Counted from the first letter of the stretch, positions 34,056 to 42,855 are shown. The stretch is 64,000 nucleotides of DNA from Solirubrobacter taibaiensis (GCA_027587225.1 JAPDDQ010000004.1:186001-250000); one strand, 5' to 3'. The notes: generated by a model from the letters alone, not told the origin. Numbers and translations: made by a program.

Positions 34056-34716
34056 CGACCTGACCGCTGGACTGGAGCGCGTGGAGCAGCACTGACGGCG
34101 GCTCGCTGACCAGCTCCGCGTCCGGCGACTCGAAGTCGAGCTTGGCCTGGATGTTGGTCGACGTGCAAGTGACGATCGCGCAGCCGCCGAGCGTGGCCAT
34201 CGCCGTGCGATGCACGTGCCCGGCGACGACCCGCACGACCTGCCGGTTGGCGTCCAGCAGGGCGGCGAGCGCGGCGCGGTCGTGCTGCGGCAGGCCGATC
34301 TCGTCCAGCCACGTGATCCCGAGCTCGAACGGCGGGTGGTGCATGGCGATGATCGTCGGCGTGGTGGCGACCAATTGGGCCTCCAGCCACTCGAGGTCGA
34401 GCGCACCGTCGTCGCGGCCCGGCTGCGACGTGTCGCACACGATCAGCCGCAGGTGGTCGAGATCCGCCACGTACTGGTGACGCCCCTCGAACCGGTCGTG
34501 GTTGCCGGCCGCCGTGTAGACCGGCGCCTGGATCGGCGCGAGCAGGCGGGTCGCGAGCTCGTGCTCCTCGGGGTCTCCGGTGTCGGCGATGTCGCCCGTG
34601 AGCAGGACGGCGTCGGGCTTGAAGGCGGCGACGACCTCCGCGGCACGGGCGAGCGCGGGCTGAGAGGTGTCGTCGTCGAGCTTGAGGTGGGGGTCACTCA
34701 GTTGGGCGATCAGCAC
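34033..34716 (-). CDS. CpdA-like metallophosphoesterase
   Basis: 227 residues from GTG (VLIAQLSDPHL). Metal-binding motifs are LSDPHL, LTGDIADTG, AGNHDRF, MHHPPFE and GHVHRTA, close to the cyclic-nucleotide phosphodiesterase CpdA/GpdQ pattern. An ATG 15 codons earlier would add residues not seen in the family and would extend into the palindrome shared with the divergent gene. The likely substrate is a phosphodiester such as cAMP or a glycerophosphodiester. Confidence 0.88.
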   Translation of the reverse strand: MLIAQLSDPHLKLDDDTSQPALARAAEVVAAFKPDAVLLTGDIADTGDPEEHELATRLLAPIQAPVYTAAGNHDRFEGRHQYVADLDHLRLIVCDTSQPGRDDGALDLEWLEAQLVATTPTIIAMHHPPFELGITWLDEIGLPQHDRAALAALLDANRQVVRVVAGHVHRTAMATLGGCAIVTCTSTNIQAKLDFESPDAELVSEPPSVLLHALQSSGQVVTHVQPV

Positions 34717-34725
34717 ACTCGGCAC

Positions 34726-34775
34726 GCTAGCAACTGGAGTTGACAATGACCAGTTAGTCAACTATGGTTGCTAGC
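34726..34775. promoter_or_regulatory. 50-base two-tier palindrome between divergent genes
   Basis: GCTAGCAAC (34726-34734) pairs with GTTGCTAGC (34767-34775), and inside it AGTTGAC (34738-34744) pairs with GTCAACT (34757-34763); both share the same centre at 34750.5. The element fills the gap between the phosphoesterase and the small HTH gene. Two concentric dyads fit cooperative binding of a regulator, possibly the HTH protein itself. Confidence 0.7.
34740..34768 (+). promoter_or_regulatory. Promoter of the HTH/Clp-N pair (leaderless)
   Basis: TTGACA (34740-34745), spacer of 17, TATGGT (34763-34768). The expected start site lies at about 34775, next to the ATG at 34777, so the transcript would be leaderless, consistent with no ribosome site there. 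The promoter sits inside the palindrome, so a bound regulator would block it. Confidence 0.6.
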
Positions 34776-34776
34776 C

Positions 34777-35001
34777 ATGATCGACCTTGCCACCCCCGAG
34801 GATCCGGCCGACGGCCTGGCCGCGGTCGTCGCGTTGCGGCGCCTCGCCGAACAGCTCGAGGCCGCCGAGGTCGAACGCGCGATGCGCACCGGCTGGAGCT
34901 GGCCCGAGGTCGCGGAGGCGCTCGGCGTCACGCGCCAGGCGGTTCACAAGAAGCACGCCAAGCGGCTGATCGCCGCGGGCGTCGAGCTCAGGAGACGATG
35001 A
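34777..35001 (+). CDS. Small helix-turn-helix protein
   Basis: 74 residues: a helical N-terminal half (LAAVVALRRLAEQLEAAEVE) and an HTH (SWPEVAEALGVTRQAVHKKH) followed by a basic end. It resembles the small actinobacterial regulators that precede Clp-N-domain genes. It probably dimerises through the N-terminal helix and binds the palindrome in front of it, but this is inference. The stop overlaps the start of the next gene by ATGA, so the pair is translationally coupled. Confidence 0.8.
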   Translation: MIDLATPEDPADGLAAVVALRRLAEQLEAAEVERAMRTGWSWPEVAEALGVTRQAVHKKHAKRLIAAGVELRRR

Positions 35002-35465
35002 CGATGTTCAACCGCTTCACGAAGGGCGCCGGCAAGCTCGTGAGCGAGGCTGTCGACCTCGCGCACGAGCTGGGCTCCACGTCCGTGGAAGCCGAGCACC
35101 TGCTGTTGGCCGCCGTGCGGCGCGACGACGCCGCCGCGACCGTCTTGCGCGGCCACGGCCTGGATTACGACCGCCTCGAGGCCGCGCTCACCGCCGAGAC
35201 CGAGCGCAGCCTGGCCGCCGTCGGCGTGACCGCGACGGCGCCGCACTTCACGCGGTTCCCGAGCAAGCCGCGGTTCGCCACCTCCGCCAAGGTCACGCTC
35301 GAAGGCGCGCTGAAGATCGCCGCCGAGCGTCAGGACAAGCAGATCTCCGCGGGCCACGTGGTGCTCGCGGCGCTGCGCCCGAACCGCGGCACCGTGCCGC
35401 GCGCACTGGAGCTGGCGGGCGTGGATCGGAACGAGCTCGGTGCGGCGATCTCCAGCGTGACCTAG
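34998..35465 (+). CDS. Clp protease N-terminal domain protein
   Basis: 155 residues from ATG with a good upstream GGAG. It contains two Clp-N repeats (AVDLAHELGSTSVEAEHLLL and AERQDKQISAGHVVLAALR), the adaptor- and substrate-binding fold of ClpA/ClpC, but no ATPase domains. Stand-alone Clp-N proteins may act as adaptors or protectors for ClpC. Coupled to a small HTH regulator, the pair could form a stress-response unit in which the Clp-N protein binds or delivers the regulator; no direct evidence. Confidence 0.85.
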   Translation: MTMFNRFTKGAGKLVSEAVDLAHELGSTSVEAEHLLLAAVRRDDAAATVLRGHGLDYDRLEAALTAETERSLAAVGVTATAPHFTRFPSKPRFATSAKVTLEGALKIAAERQDKQISAGHVVLAALRPNRGTVPRALELAGVDRNELGAAISSVT

Positions 35466-35536
35466 GGTCTGCCGGAGGTTCGTGACGCCTGCTGGCGCGT
35501 GCGAAGCAGCGACCGTGCGCGGCGATCCTGGGAGGC

Positions 35537-36229
35537 ATGAACTCGAACCCCACCGGTGGCCGCCTCGCCGCCATCATCACCGGTGGCGTCCTGGCGTCGG
35601 TCGCGCTGCTGGTGCTCGTCGCCGGCGCCGGCGCCGCCTGGCTCGACAGCCGCAAGGACGCCGACGGTTACTACATGACCGACAGCGAGCGCTTCTCCAC
35701 CACCACCCACGCGCTCGCGTCCGAGAACCTCGACATCAACGACGACATCCCAGGTGCCGTGTCCGGCACGCTGCGCCTGGACGTGCAGGCCGGCGCCGGC
35801 AAGCCGGTGTTCGCCGGCATCGCCCGCTCGCGGGACGTGAAGCGCTACCTGGCCACGAGCCCGCACGCGACGCTCACCGACATCGACGTGGACCCGTTCG
35901 CCGCCGACTACCGCACCAGCGGCGGCACCGCGCGCCCCGGCGCTCCCGCCGCCCAGGACATCTGGGTCGCGAAGACCCAGGGGACCGACCCGCAGCGTCT
36001 GACGTGGCACGTCGACGACGGCGACTGGTCCGTCGTGGTGATGAACGCGGACGGTTCCGCGAACGTCGAGGCCGATGTCGCCGCCGGCACGGACCTCCCG
36101 ATCGTCGGCACCATCGCCACCATCCTGCTCGTCGTGGGCGGCGCGGGCGCCCTCACCGGCACGGCGTTGATCGCCGGCGGCTTCCTCGTCGGGCCTAGCC
36201 GTTCGATGCGCGCCGCATCCGCCGCGTGA
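35537..36229 (+). CDS. Membrane protein with extracytoplasmic domain
   Basis: 230 residues: an N-terminal membrane helix (AAIITGGVLASVALLVLVAG), an extracytoplasmic domain of about 135 residues (DGYYMTDSERFSTTTHALAS onward, with VFAGIARSRDVKRYL), and a C-terminal helix (IVGTIATILLVVGGAGAL). This two-helix layout recurs in actinobacteria; no function is known. The 3' end overlaps the convergent TVP38-type gene by 35 bases. Confidence 0.75.
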   Translation: MNSNPTGGRLAAIITGGVLASVALLVLVAGAGAAWLDSRKDADGYYMTDSERFSTTTHALASENLDINDDIPGAVSGTLRLDVQAGAGKPVFAGIARSRDVKRYLATSPHATLTDIDVDPFAADYRTSGGTARPGAPAAQDIWVAKTQGTDPQRLTWHVDDGDWSVVVMNADGSANVEADVAAGTDLPIVGTIATILLVVGGAGALTGTALIAGGFLVGPSRSMRAASAA

Positions 36230-36863
36230 ACGTCACCGTCAGCACGATCAGCACGATCAGCGTGCCGACGGCGACCCACACCAGCGGGTCCGACAGCGAG
36301 AAATCGTCCAGGGCGTGACCCAGATACGTGGCGGCGGCGGTGATCGGCAGCACGCCGACCGCCGACGTCCACGTGTAGCGCCAGATGGGCACGCGGGCAG
36401 CGCCCGCGATGTAGCCCACGAGGCTGAACGGCACGAACGGGATCAGGCGCGACATCAGCAGCGCGGGCGCGCCGCCGCGGCCGATCACGTGCTCGGCGCT
36501 CGCCACCCGCTCCTCCCCCGCGATCCGCACCGCCAGCGGCCGGCCGATCCAGGCGCCGAGGCCGTAGGCGATCAGGCCCGAAGCCACCCACGCGGCCAGC
36601 ACCAGCGGCAGCGCGACGGCGAAGCCGTAGACCAGGCCGGCGACCGCGTTCGGGATCTCGGCCGGGAAGAGCACGACCGCGTGCACGAGGATGATCGCGA
36701 CGAGCACGAGCGCGCCCGCGACACCGAGGTCCTGCAGCTGGAGCTGCAGCGCGTCGATGTCGCCGTGCAGCGCGTGCGAGAGCGCGATCCGCAGCGGGTC
36801 GATGAGCACCACCAACACCGCCGCGACGGCGATCGCGGCGAGGGTTGGCAGCAGCGTGCGCAA
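36195..36863 (-). CDS. TVP38/TMEM64 (SNARE-associated/DedA-like) membrane protein
   Basis: 222 residues with about six hydrophobic segments. The family core SRLIPFVPFSLVGYIAGAA and the preceding glycine-rich LIAYGLGAWIGRPLA belong to the VTT/DedA-related SNARE_assoc domain, thought to be lipid scramblases or transporters. It starts seven bases after the ispH stop, so the two genes are probably cotranscribed, with ispH first. Confidence 0.88.
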   Translation of the reverse strand: MRTLLPTLAAIAVAAVLVVLIDPLRIALSHALHGDIDALQLQLQDLGVAGALVLVAIILVHAVVLFPAEIPNAVAGLVYGFAVALPLVLAAWVASGLIAYGLGAWIGRPLAVRIAGEERVASAEHVIGRGGAPALLMSRLIPFVPFSLVGYIAGAARVPIWRYTWTSAVGVLPITAAATYLGHALDDFSLSDPLVWVAVGTLIVLIVLTVTFTRRMRRASNG

Positions 36864-36870
36864 GGGCGGC

Positions 36871-37836
36871 TCAGGCTTCGGCGGCGGCCGTCATGGCCTG
36901 CCGGATCTGCTTCGGCAGCATGAAGCGCACGTCTTCACGCAGCACTTCGAACTCCTGCACGTCCTCGGTGCCGCGCTCGCGGAAGAACGCGACGAGGTTC
37001 TCGACGAGCTCCTCGGGGACGGATGCGCCGGACGAGATGCCGACGATCTTCGTGTCCGCGGTGAGCCAGGCTTCCTCGATCTGACTGGCGTTGTCGATCA
37101 GGTACGAGGGCGTGCCGAGATCGTTCGCGACGTCCACGAGGCGGTTCGAGTTCGAGGAGTTCTTGGAGCCGATCACCAGGACCAGGTCGCACTTGTCGGC
37201 CATCTGGCGGACGGCAGCCTGGCGGTTGGTGGTGGCGTAACAGATGTCGTCCGTGCGCGGGCCCGTGATGTGCGGGAACTTCTCGCGCAGACGGGCGATG
37301 ATGCCGTGGGTCTCGTCCACCGACAGCGTCGTCTGGTTGATGTAGGCGAGCTTGCGCTCGTCCTCGACCACGAGCGTGTCCACGTCGGCTTCGGATTCGA
37401 TCAGCACGATGTGGTCGGGCGCCTCGCCCATCGTGCCCTCGACCTCCTCGTGCCCGGCGTGGCCGATGAGGACGATCGTGTAGCCCTCCTGCGCGAACTT
37501 GATCGCCTCGCGGTGGACCTTGGTCACCAGCGGGCACGTCGCGTCGATCGTCTGCAGGTTGCGGCGCTCGGCGTCCGCGTGGACGGCGGGCGACACGCCG
37601 TGGGCGGAGAAGACGGTGATCGCGTTCTCGGGGATGCTGTCGTCCAGCTCGTCCACGAAGATCGCGCCACGGTCGCGGAGGGTCTCCACGACGTGTTTGT
37701 TGTGCACGATCTCCTTGCGCACGTAGACGGGCGCGCCGTGCAGCTCGAGGGCGCGTTCGACCGTCTGGACGGCGCGGTCGACGCCGGCGCAGTAGCCGCG
37801 CGGGGCGGCGAGCAGGAGCTTTTCCGGAGCGTGCAT
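36871..37836 (-). CDS. ispH: 4-hydroxy-3-methylbut-2-enyl diphosphate reductase
   Basis: 321 residues from the chosen ATG (MHAPEKLLLAAPRGYCAG). It makes IPP and DMAPP in the last step of the methylerythritol phosphate pathway using a 4Fe-4S cluster held by three cysteines, seen in GYCAGVDRA, DATCPLV and DICYATTNRQ. AHGVSP and SKNSSNS carry other conserved active-site residues. An ATG 11 codons earlier overlaps the start codon of the divergent decarboxylase gene and is less likely. Isoprenoid precursors would feed quinones, carotenoids or hopanoids. Confidence 0.95.
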   Translation of the reverse strand: MHAPEKLLLAAPRGYCAGVDRAVQTVERALELHGAPVYVRKEIVHNKHVVETLRDRGAIFVDELDDSIPENAITVFSAHGVSPAVHADAERRNLQTIDATCPLVTKVHREAIKFAQEGYTIVLIGHAGHEEVEGTMGEAPDHIVLIESEADVDTLVVEDERKLAYINQTTLSVDETHGIIARLREKFPHITGPRTDDICYATTNRQAAVRQMADKCDLVLVIGSKNSSNSNRLVDVANDLGTPSYLIDNASQIEEAWLTADTKIVGISSGASVPEELVENLVAFFRERGTEDVQEFEVLREDVRFMLPKQIRQAMTAAAEA

Positions 37837-37867
37837 CTGATGAACCAGTCTAGGAGACTTAGACGCC

Positions 37868-39181
37868 ATGCTCGACCCCGTATTCCGTCACGCGGACGCA
37901 TATCTGGCCGGGCTGGACGATCGTCCGGTGGGCCTGCCCGTCGAGCCCGAGTTGCTGCGCGCCGGGCTCGCGCATTCCTTGCAGGACGAACCGATGGACG
38001 CCGGCGCGGTGCTGGACGAGCTCGTCGCGGGAGTCGATCCCGGGTTGGTGGCGAGCGCGGGGCCGCGCTACTTCGGCTTCGTGACGGGGCAGGCGCTGCC
38101 GGCGGCGCGGGGCGCGGACATGCTCGCGGCCGTGTGGGACCAGAACGCGTTCTCGTACGTCTCCTCCCCCGCCGCCGCGGTCGTCGAGGAGATCGCGGAG
38201 CGGTGGGTGCTGGACGTGCTCGGGTTACCGTCCACGGCGAGTGTGGGCTTCGTCACGGGCGCGCAGATGGCCAACGCGACGTGCTTGGCGGTCGCGCGGA
38301 ACGTCGTGTTGGCGCGGCTGGGGTGGGACGTCGCGCGCGACGGACTGATCGGTGCGCCGCCGCTGCGGGTGATCGCCGGTGCGGAGGCGCACGCGACGAT
38401 CTTCAGCGCGCTGCGGTTCATCGGGCTCGCGCCGCCGGAGCTGCTGGCGGTCGACGACCAGGGCGCGATCGACGCGGGCGCGTTGGCGTTGGACGGGCCC
38501 GCGATCGTCTGCGCGCAGGCCGGCAACGTGAACACGGGCGCGTTCGATCCGCTCGAACCCCTCGCCGCCGCCTGTCGCGAGGCGGGCGCGTGGCTCCACG
38601 TCGATGGCGCGTTCGGGCTCTGGGCCGCGGCGAGTCCCTCCCGCCGACGGCTCGTCGCCGGCCTCTCTGACGCGGACTCGTGGGCCGCCGACGCGCACAA
38701 GTGGCTCAACGTGCCGTACGACAGCGGGCTCGCGATCGTCGCCGACCGCGAGGCGCACCGCGCCGCCATGGGGCTGACCGCCGCCTACCTGGTGCCCTCC
38801 GACCACCGCCAGAACTACGACTACACGCCCGAGGCCTCCCGCCGCGCCCGCGGCTTTGCCGTCTACGCCGCGTTGCGGTCGCTGGGTCGGTCCGGGCTGG
38901 CGGAGCTGATCGACCGCTGTTGTGATCACGCGGCACGGTTCGCGGTGCTGCTGCGCGAAGGTGGCGCTGAGGTGCTCAACGAGGTGTCTCTGAACCAGGT
39001 GCTCGTCGCGGCGGCGCCGGAAGCCGTGGCGCGCGTGCAGGCGGACGGCACGTGCTGGCTCGGCGGGACCGTCTGGCGCGGGCGCCCCGCGATGCGGATC
39101 TCGGTGAGTGGCTACGGCACGACCGACGACGACGTCGACCGCTCCGCCGCCGCGATTCTCGCCGCGATCACAGGACCTTGA
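37868..39181 (+). CDS. PLP-dependent group II decarboxylase/aminotransferase-like protein
   Basis: 437 residues from ATG with AGGAGA ten bases upstream. The PLP lysine is in DAHKWLN (Lys278), with the cofactor aspartate in VDGAFGLWA and a phosphate-binding stretch around VTGAQMANAT. The pattern fits the pyridoxal-dependent decarboxylase family (glutamate/aromatic amino acid decarboxylases), with related cyteinyl and aspartate branches. Substrate cannot be assigned. It runs 31 bases divergent from ispH. The downstream secreted gene starts 35 bases after its stop. Confidence 0.85.
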   Translation: MLDPVFRHADAYLAGLDDRPVGLPVEPELLRAGLAHSLQDEPMDAGAVLDELVAGVDPGLVASAGPRYFGFVTGQALPAARGADMLAAVWDQNAFSYVSSPAAAVVEEIAERWVLDVLGLPSTASVGFVTGAQMANATCLAVARNVVLARLGWDVARDGLIGAPPLRVIAGAEAHATIFSALRFIGLAPPELLAVDDQGAIDAGALALDGPAIVCAQAGNVNTGAFDPLEPLAAACREAGAWLHVDGAFGLWAAASPSRRRLVAGLSDADSWAADAHKWLNVPYDSGLAIVADREAHRAAMGLTAAYLVPSDHRQNYDYTPEASRRARGFAVYAALRSLGRSGLAELIDRCCDHAARFAVLLREGGAEVLNEVSLNQVLVAAAPEAVARVQADGTCWLGGTVWRGRPAMRISVSGYGTTDDDVDRSAAAILAAITGP

Positions 39182-39216
39182 CGACCTGAGCCTCGCGATC
39201 CGCCAGAAGTTCGGCG

Positions 39217-42200
39217 GTGAAGACAAGACTCATAGCCGCGGCGATCGCCGCGGTCCTGATCGCCCCGCCGGCCGCGACCGCGGCCGGAATCCCGCTCAAG
39301 GACGAGACCGAGCGGATCGGCCCCGGCGTGACGCTCCGCCACCTGGTGACGCTGTCCGAGATCGGCTGGACCGACGCGCAGGTGCTCGAAGTCGACCTGC
39401 AGCGTGAAGGCGTCCGTACCGACCTGCTCACCGCCGGTCCGGTCGCGCGCGGCTCCGCGCTCTCCGCCCAGGTGCGGGAGGCGGGCGCCGTCGCCGGCGT
39501 CAACGGCGACTTCTTCGACATCAACAACTCCAACGCGGCCATCGGCCCGGAGATCATCAGCGGCGCGATCCGCAAGTCGGGCATCGGCCGCACACAGGTC
39601 GCGGGCGTGTCGGAGGACCGCCTCGGCCGCCTCGCGAACCTCGCGCTCGAGGCCACCGCGACGCTCCCGTCCGGCCCGCGCGCCGTCCGCTCGCTCAACG
39701 ACCCGACCGACGTCGGCGCGAACAACATCGCCGCCTACACGCCGCTCTGGGGCACGTACTCCCGCACCCGCGGGGTCCAGGGCTCCACCAACATCGCCGA
39801 GGTGATCGTCACCGACGGCAAGGTCGCGTCGATCAACCCGACCACCGCCGGGGCGGGCGACCTGCCCGCGAACGCCTTCGCGCTCGTCGGCCGCGAGGCC
39901 GGCGCCGAAGCCCTCCGCGCCCTGAACGTCGGCGACGCCGTCACGCTCGCCTACGACCTCAAGAGCGACATCGCCGACAAGCTCACGTTCGCCGTCGGCG
40001 GCAACGTCATCCTGGTCAACGACGGCGTCCCGCAACCGGGCGCCGGCGGCGAGCTCGCCCCGCGCACGGCGATCGGCTTCAAGGACGGCGGCAAGACGCT
40101 GATGCTCCTCACCGCCGACGGCCGTCAGTCGCTCGTGGCGGGACCGACGGTGCGGCAGACCGCCGAGCTGATGGCCGACCTCGGCGCGGAGACCGCGCTC
40201 AACCTCGACGGTGGCGGCTCGACGACGATGATCGCGCGGCCGCTCGGCAACCCGCTCGCGACGGTGCGCAACGTGCCGAGCGACGGCAGCGAGCGTGCTG
40301 ACCCGAACGGCGTCGGCGTCTTCATCGCGCCCGGCGACGGCACGGTCCACGATCTCGCGATCAGCCCGGAAGACGCGCGCGTGTTCCCCGGGTTGCGCCG
40401 CACCTTCACCGCCGCCGGCCTCGACGACCACGACACGCCGGTCCCCACCGGGGACGTCACCTGGACCGGCGGCAGCCGCGTGTTCACTGCCCCGGACACG
40501 CCCGGCACCGTCACTGTCACCGCGAAATCCGGCGCCGCTGAGGCGAGCACCGACGTGCGCGTGCTCGGCCAGCCGGTGAAGCTCGAGCCGAGCGCACTGC
40601 GCCTCAGCTACGCCGACGCCGGCGCCGCGAACTCGACGCTGCGCATCAACGGCCGCGACGCCGACGGCTTCACCACGTCGATCGACTCCGCCGATCTGAC
40701 GCTCGACTACGACCACACGGTCCTGGAGATCACGCCGACGGGCGACGCGCTGCGCATCGACCCGATCGCCGACGGCGCCACCATCCTCACCGTGCGCGCG
40801 GCGGGTCTGACCGCCCGGGTGCCGGTCACCGTCGGCGCCCAGCGCGTGTTGATCGACGGCTTCGACACGGAGAACGTGTGGAACTACCGCCACGACCGCG
40901 CGGCCGGCGGCTCGGTCGTGATCGTCGACGAAGGCCGCACGGGCAAGGGCCTGAAGGTCACCTACGACTTCACGCAGGCCACCGCGACGCGCTCCGCCGG
41001 CGGCGTGCTGCGCGCCCAGAAGACGCTCCCCGGTCAGCCGCTGCGCGCGTCCGTGTGGGTCAAGGGCGACGGCAACGGCCAGTGGGTCACGATCTCGCTG
41101 CGCGATGCCGCGAACAAGGTCATCGACCTGCGCCCCGGCTACGCGACCGGCACGGAGTGGACGAAGTTCTCCGCGAACCTGCCGGCGAGCGGCGTCGAGT
41201 ACCCGGTGCGGGTGGACAACGTGCGCCTGATCGAGACGGCCGCGGCGCGGCAGTACAAGGGCTCGTTCATCCTCGACGATCTCGAGGTCGAGGTGCCGAG
41301 CGAGATCGCCACGCCCGCCGCCGACGCGCCCCTCGCGGACCGCCTGATCGACGCCGACGGCGAGCTGCCGACCCCGGACTGGACGTTCGCCGCCCTGTCC
41401 GACGTGCAGTTCACCGCCGCCGCGCCGGACCTGTCGCGCGTCGCGATCGCCGCGCTCAAGCGCATCCGCGCGCACCACCCGGACTTCGTCGTACTCAACG
41501 GCGACATCGTCGACACCGGCTTCCCGGCCGACGTCGACCTGGCCAAGACGACGCTCGAGGCCGGCGGCTGCGACCTGGTGGAGAGCGGCGCACCGGGCAA
41601 CCCGACCGCGGACACGGTCCCGTGCCTGTACGTGCCGGGCAACCACGAGTCCTACGGCACCGACAACCTGAACGCGTGGAAGGCCGTCTTCGGCGACCCG
41701 TACCGCACGTTCGACCACAAGCGCGTGCGCTTCGTGCTGCTCAACAGCACGCGCGGGACGTTCCGCGGCTCCGACTACGCGCAGCTGCCGATGCTGCAGC
41801 AGGCGCTGAACACCGCCGCCACCGACCACTCGGTCAAGCGCGTCGTCGTCTTCGCCCACCACCCGACCAACGACCCGGACCCGGGCGACGCATCACAGCT
41901 CGGCGACCGCAAGGAAGTCCAGCTGATCGAGAAGCTCCTGAGCGAGTCCGCCAAGCCGGCGATGATGGTCGGCTCGCACGCGCAGATCGTCAACGTCGAC
42001 CGCGTCGAGGGCGTGCCGTACATGGTGCTGCCGTCTTCCGGCAAGTCGCCCTACGGCACGCCGGACCGCGGCGGCTTCACGGGCTGGGTCCGCTACGGCG
42101 TCGCCGACGACATCAAGGCCGACGTGCGCGCGTTCGCGCAGAGCGTGAGCGTCACCGGCCCTGACGCCCTCGCGGCCGGGTCCAGCGCCACGCTCGGCGG

Positions 42201-42855
42201 TGAGCTGGTGCAGCCCAACGGCGTCGCCAGCGGCACGCGCCGCGTCCCGCTGCGCTACCCGATGAGCGTCCGCTGGAAGGGCAGCGAGTCACTGCAGGTC
42301 GGCGGCTCCGTTGACGACGCGCGCCGCGCCGGCAAGGTCGCCGTCCTCAACACCACTACGCGCGAGCTCACCGCCGTCCGTGCGGGTGAGGTCACCATCA
42401 CCGCCGAGGCCGACTCGATGCGCGACGGCGACGACCTGAGCCCCGTCACCGGCTCCAAGACGATCGTCGTCGCCCCGTACGTGGCGCCGCCGGTCGAGGC
42501 CAACGTCGGCGGCACGGTGCCGGCGACGCTCTCCCTCACGCTCGGCACGGCGCCGGCGTTCGGCACGTTCCAGGCGGGTGTGACCAAGACCTACACCGCG
42601 TCCACCGCCGCGACCGTCACGTCCACCGCGGGCGAAGCGACGCTGACCGTCGGCAACGTCGGCCCGCTCGCCAACGGCGCGTTCTCCCTCGCGCAACCGC
42701 TTGAGGTGCTCACGCGGTCGAAGACCTGGAACGCCCCGATCACGAACGACACGTTCGCGCTCGACTTCCAGCAGCAGATCGCGGCGAACGACCCCCTGCG
42801 CACCGGCACCTACAGCCGGACGCTGACGTTCACGCTTTCGACTTCCACTCCGTAG
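39217..42855 (+). CDS. Secreted phosphodiester glycosidase / metallophosphoesterase fusion
   Basis: 1212 residues from GTG, with a signal peptide ending near TAA. Domains in order: NAGPA-type phosphodiester glycosidase (GVNGDFFDINN near 94, LNLDGGGSTTM near 329); Ig-like region with TFTAAGLDD; carbohydrate-binding-like beta-sandwich (about 545-690, WNYRHDRAAGGSV); calcineurin-like phosphoesterase (LSDVQFTA near 724, NGDIVDTG 762, VPGNHES 806, FAHHPTND 879, GSHAQIVN 919); and a C-terminal module (1096-1212) shared with two other genes here. It likely cleaves extracellular glycosyl phosphodiesters and phosphates. The 3' end overlaps the convergent M28 peptidase by 26 bases. Confidence 0.85.
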   Translation: MKTRLIAAAIAAVLIAPPAATAAGIPLKDETERIGPGVTLRHLVTLSEIGWTDAQVLEVDLQREGVRTDLLTAGPVARGSALSAQVREAGAVAGVNGDFFDINNSNAAIGPEIISGAIRKSGIGRTQVAGVSEDRLGRLANLALEATATLPSGPRAVRSLNDPTDVGANNIAAYTPLWGTYSRTRGVQGSTNIAEVIVTDGKVASINPTTAGAGDLPANAFALVGREAGAEALRALNVGDAVTLAYDLKSDIADKLTFAVGGNVILVNDGVPQPGAGGELAPRTAIGFKDGGKTLMLLTADGRQSLVAGPTVRQTAELMADLGAETALNLDGGGSTTMIARPLGNPLATVRNVPSDGSERADPNGVGVFIAPGDGTVHDLAISPEDARVFPGLRRTFTAAGLDDHDTPVPTGDVTWTGGSRVFTAPDTPGTVTVTAKSGAAEASTDVRVLGQPVKLEPSALRLSYADAGAANSTLRINGRDADGFTTSIDSADLTLDYDHTVLEITPTGDALRIDPIADGATILTVRAAGLTARVPVTVGAQRVLIDGFDTENVWNYRHDRAAGGSVVIVDEGRTGKGLKVTYDFTQATATRSAGGVLRAQKTLPGQPLRASVWVKGDGNGQWVTISLRDAANKVIDLRPGYATGTEWTKFSANLPASGVEYPVRVDNVRLIETAAARQYKGSFILDDLEVEVPSEIATPAADAPLADRLIDADGELPTPDWTFAALSDVQFTAAAPDLSRVAIAALKRIRAHHPDFVVLNGDIVDTGFPADVDLAKTTLEAGGCDLVESGAPGNPTADTVPCLYVPGNHESYGTDNLNAWKAVFGDPYRTFDHKRVRFVLLNSTRGTFRGSDYAQLPMLQQALNTAATDHSVKRVVVFAHHPTNDPDPGDASQLGDRKEVQLIEKLLSESAKPAMMVGSHAQIVNVDRVEGVPYMVLPSSGKSPYGTPDRGGFTGWVRYGVADDIKADVRAFAQSVSVTGPDALAAGSSATLGGELVQPNGVASGTRRVPLRYPMSVRWKGSESLQVGGSVDDARRAGKVAVLNTTTRELTAVRAGEVTITAEADSMRDGDDLSPVTGSKTIVVAPYVAPPVEANVGGTVPATLSLTLGTAPAFGTFQAGVTKTYTASTAATVTSTAGEATLTVGNVGPLANGAFSLAQPLEVLTRSKTWNAPITNDTFALDFQQQIAANDPLRTGTYSRTLTFTLSTSTP
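42502..42855 (+). repeat. Shared C-terminal module, copy 1
   Basis: 117 codons encoding NVGGTVPATLSLTLG through TLTFTLSTSTP at the very end of the phosphodiester-glycosidase protein. It is highly similar to the ends of two other secreted proteins at 50.2 and 55.7 kb; the stretch around CCGTCACGTCCACCGCGGGC is identical at base level to the third copy. Confidence 0.85.

Noticed and set aside
31803..34406. An 867-residue frame on the minus strand spanning two genes
   Set aside because: Only the last 364 residues are a metallophosphoesterase; the rest is the complement of the CoA-transferase gene, with arginine/proline-rich, low-complexity translation.
39112..41862. A 916-residue minus-strand frame
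   Set aside because: It is the antisense shadow of the secreted glycosidase gene: very rich in Arg, Gly, Val and His, without any domain, as expected for opposite-strand frames in GC-rich DNA.
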